From positions 1-25,456 of the forward strand of contig JACZUR010000003.1 in NCBI GenBank assembly GCA_022573095.1: DNA of 25,456 bases. Reading direction: 5' to 3'. Source of the DNA: Gemmatimonadota bacterium. GTDB taxonomy: Bacteria > Gemmatimonadota > Gemmatimonadetes > Gemmatimonadales > GWC2-71-9. How positions within the stretch are numbered: position 1 is the first letter of the stretch; the number at the start of each line of letters is the position of its first letter. The translations under genes and the position numbers were made by a program. The notes under the pieces were generated by a model. The model ran no database searches. It was not told where the DNA came from and saw only the letters and a list, made by a program, of their open reading frames with translations. Shown here piece after piece: positions 23,982 through 25,456 of the stretch.

Positions 23982-24785
23982 TCAAAGCGTAGAAGCCTCG
24001 CCAGCCGAAGCGCTTCGCGCAAGGACCGGGTGCTCACCACCGCTGAGAACCTCTCGTACTTGCTGCGGGCTGACACCGCGGTGGAGAATCCCCCGCATCG
24101 CTATCGATATCTTGGAAGTTTCCTCGGATACAACCACAACTATCGCGTCTGATTCATCTGACAGCCCCAGCGCCGCCCGATGCCTCGTGCCGAGCGATCT
24201 ATCTTCGACGGGATATTGAGTCAGCGGCAGTACACAGCCTGCACCGATGATATCGCTGCCCCTGATGATTACTGCTCCGTCGTGTAGGGGCGAGTAGGGA
24301 GTAAAAATCGTAGCTAGCAGGTCCGCTGACACGGTGGCACTGATCGCAGTCCCGGTTTCAAGGTAGTTCGTCAGAGAGATCTCTCCCTCCACCACGACAA
24401 GCGCTCCGGTTCCCGTCCGGCTCAATCGCTCCGCCGCATCCGTTACAGCATCCGCGACAACCGACGGGCTGGCGCCTGTAAAAAACCGTATGGCTCGGGT
24501 CCGACCCAGGTGCGCAAGCGCTTGTCTCAGTTCCGGCTGGAACAGTACGATTGCGGCGAACGCCCCGTACGTAAAAACCAGTCCGAGCAACGTTGCTATC
24601 ATGTTGAGCCGAAGAGCTTCGGCAATGAAGTAGATCAGCCCGAGTGATACCAGCCCGATCAGAATCTGAAGGGCTCTCGAGCCCACCAGATACATGAGCA
24701 GGTAGTAGATAGCATAGGCGACGACGAGGATCTCGAGGAGATCGAGCCAGTTTGGGATCAGGTAGCGAAATTGCTCGAAGGGCAT
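23982..24785 (-). CDS. cdaA: Membrane diadenylate cyclase CdaA
   Basis: The 267-residue protein has three N-terminal membrane segments (about 16-34, 38-56 and 62-83), a short linker, and a DAC domain with the two catalytic motifs: DGA at 169-171 (SPLHDGAVII) and RHR at 201-203 (GTRHRAALG). It condenses two ATP into cyclic di-AMP, a messenger controlling potassium, osmotic balance and cell-wall homeostasis. The ATG shares one base with the folP stop (TGATG). The classical regulator CdaR is not next to it; in many Gram-negative phyla cdaA follows folP as here. Confidence 0.96.
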   Translation of the reverse strand: MPFEQFRYLIPNWLDLLEILVVAYAIYYLLMYLVGSRALQILIGLVSLGLIYFIAEALRLNMIATLLGLVFTYGAFAAIVLFQPELRQALAHLGRTRAIRFFTGASPSVVADAVTDAAERLSRTGTGALVVVEGEISLTNYLETGTAISATVSADLLATIFTPYSPLHDGAVIIRGSDIIGAGCVLPLTQYPVEDRSLGTRHRAALGLSDESDAIVVVVSEETSKISIAMRGILHRGVSPQQVREVLSGGEHPVLARSASAGEASTL

Positions 24786-25456
24786 CAGGCTGTGACGATC
24801 GCCTCACAGATTCGAAGAGCTGCGGCTACCTGCCGAACCGCATGAACGCGGAACAAATTGGCGCCCTTGATCGCGGCTGCGACACATACGGCGGCTGTAT
24901 CGGCGTCACATTCCGATACTTTGTGGCCGGTAACAGATTCGAGAAAACGCTTACGCGATGGCCCTACCATCAACGGATACCCCAAACCGGTGAGGGCCTG
25001 TAGGCGGCCAAGTATCTCGTAGTTCTGCTCGGGACGCTTGCTAAAGCCCAGCCCCGGATCGATTACTATCTGTTCGCGCGACACACCCATGCCGAACGCT
25101 CTGCGAACCGACTCGCGCAGTTCGCCTATCACCTCCGCGGTCACGTCTTCGTAGCTGGCATGGTCGTAGTTCGCCATATCGGCCACGTCGCCGCGAGAGT
25201 GCATAAGCACCAGGCCAGCTCCGGCCGAGGCGCAGTGCTCGCCAATCGTTGGATCGAGGCGCAACCCAGATACGTCGTTCACGACCCAGGCTCCGGCATC
25301 GAGTGCTCGACGGGCTATCGCACCCTTCACAGTATCGACACTGACCGCGACATCGGCGAATCGCCTTACGAAACCGTCTAGAACGGGTCTCAACCGATTC
25401 CATTCTTCTTCCTCATCCACCGCTCCACTGGCACCCGGCCGGGTCGACTCCGCCCC
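24785..25456 (-). CDS. folP: Dihydropteroate synthase (5' end outside window)
   Basis: The frame is open through the right edge, giving 224 codons; roughly the first 50 residues are missing. The first visible residues, GAESTRPGA, are the conserved loop 2 of DHPS. Further motifs are SVDTVKGAIARRALDAGA, WVVNDVSG, LVLMHSRG, IVIDPGLGFSK and MVGPSRKRFL. The enzyme joins 6-hydroxymethyl-dihydropterin pyrophosphate and p-aminobenzoate in folate synthesis and is the sulfonamide target. The GTG at 25420 is internal, not a start. It overlaps cdaA by one base, so the two are translationally coupled. Confidence 0.96.
   Translation of the reverse strand, partial: GAESTRPGASGAVDEEEEWNRLRPVLDGFVRRFADVAVSVDTVKGAIARRALDAGAWVVNDVSGLRLDPTIGEHCASAGAGLVLMHSRGDVADMANYDHASYEDVTAEVIGELRESVRRAFGMGVSREQIVIDPGLGFSKRPEQNYEILGRLQALTGLGYPLMVGPSRKRFLESVTGHKVSECDADTAAVCVAAAIKGANLFRVHAVRQVAAALRICEAIVTA

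Overview
The window is about 25.5 kb in which every gene I can support lies on the minus strand, so transcription runs from high to low coordinates. The mix suggests a Gram-negative, non-flagellated type of bacterium, most likely Gemmatimonadota or a close relative. The evidence is a housekeeping run of folP, cdaA, a DUF2723 membrane protein, divIVA, purine nucleoside phosphorylase, ileS, a DksA-type zinc protein, lspA and rluD, next to an MglA/roadblock/DUF4388/TPR cluster. The phylum is an inference from gene content; no rRNA or marker gene in the window settles it.

Region 1 (25456 to 14253) is a tightly packed housekeeping strip: folP (5' end outside the window), cdaA (c-di-AMP synthesis), a DUF2723 multi-pass membrane protein, yggS (PLP homeostasis), divIVA, punA, ileS, a TraR/DksA-family protein, lspA and rluD. 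Many junctions overlap by 1 to 14 bases. Two enzymes carry notable active-site changes. IleRS is a type-2 enzyme whose HIGH motif reads GIHH. The nucleoside phosphorylase has Asp at the base-specificity position where classical PNPs have Asn.

Region 2 (14066 to 2651) is the most interesting part, a signalling cluster read as cheY, cheC, an 894-residue TPR protein, a DUF4388 protein, a TPR-roadblock fusion, a small roadblock protein, a second roadblock-like protein, mglA, a tandem DnaA-like AAA+ ATPase, a second DUF4388-TPR protein and a TPR protein. From the 894-residue TPR gene down to the second DUF4388 gene every junction is an overlap or direct abutment (GTGA, TTGA, TGATG, TAATG, TAGATG), so these products are probably made together. 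The small Ras-like GTPase MglA keeps its catalytic residues R53 and Q82. The three roadblock proteins are candidate partners or GAP-like regulators. The two DUF4388 proteins each contain a duplicated RLG...Q motif like the c-di-GMP-binding MshEN domain. The ATPase looks like two DnaA AAA+ modules fused without the DnaA DNA-binding domain. A role in cell polarity, surface motility or pilus control is plausible by analogy with MglA/MglB, but the output is not encoded here. cheC is split by two compensating frameshifts.

Region 3 (2627 to 1) holds a membrane-anchored HExxH metallopeptidase with no clear start codon for its signal-like N terminus, a small DUF3098-like membrane protein, tRNA-Val(TAC), and a secreted TPR protein that runs off the left edge. 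There is no stretch over 300 bases without a gene, and I saw no insertion sequence, CRISPR array, rRNA or riboswitch.
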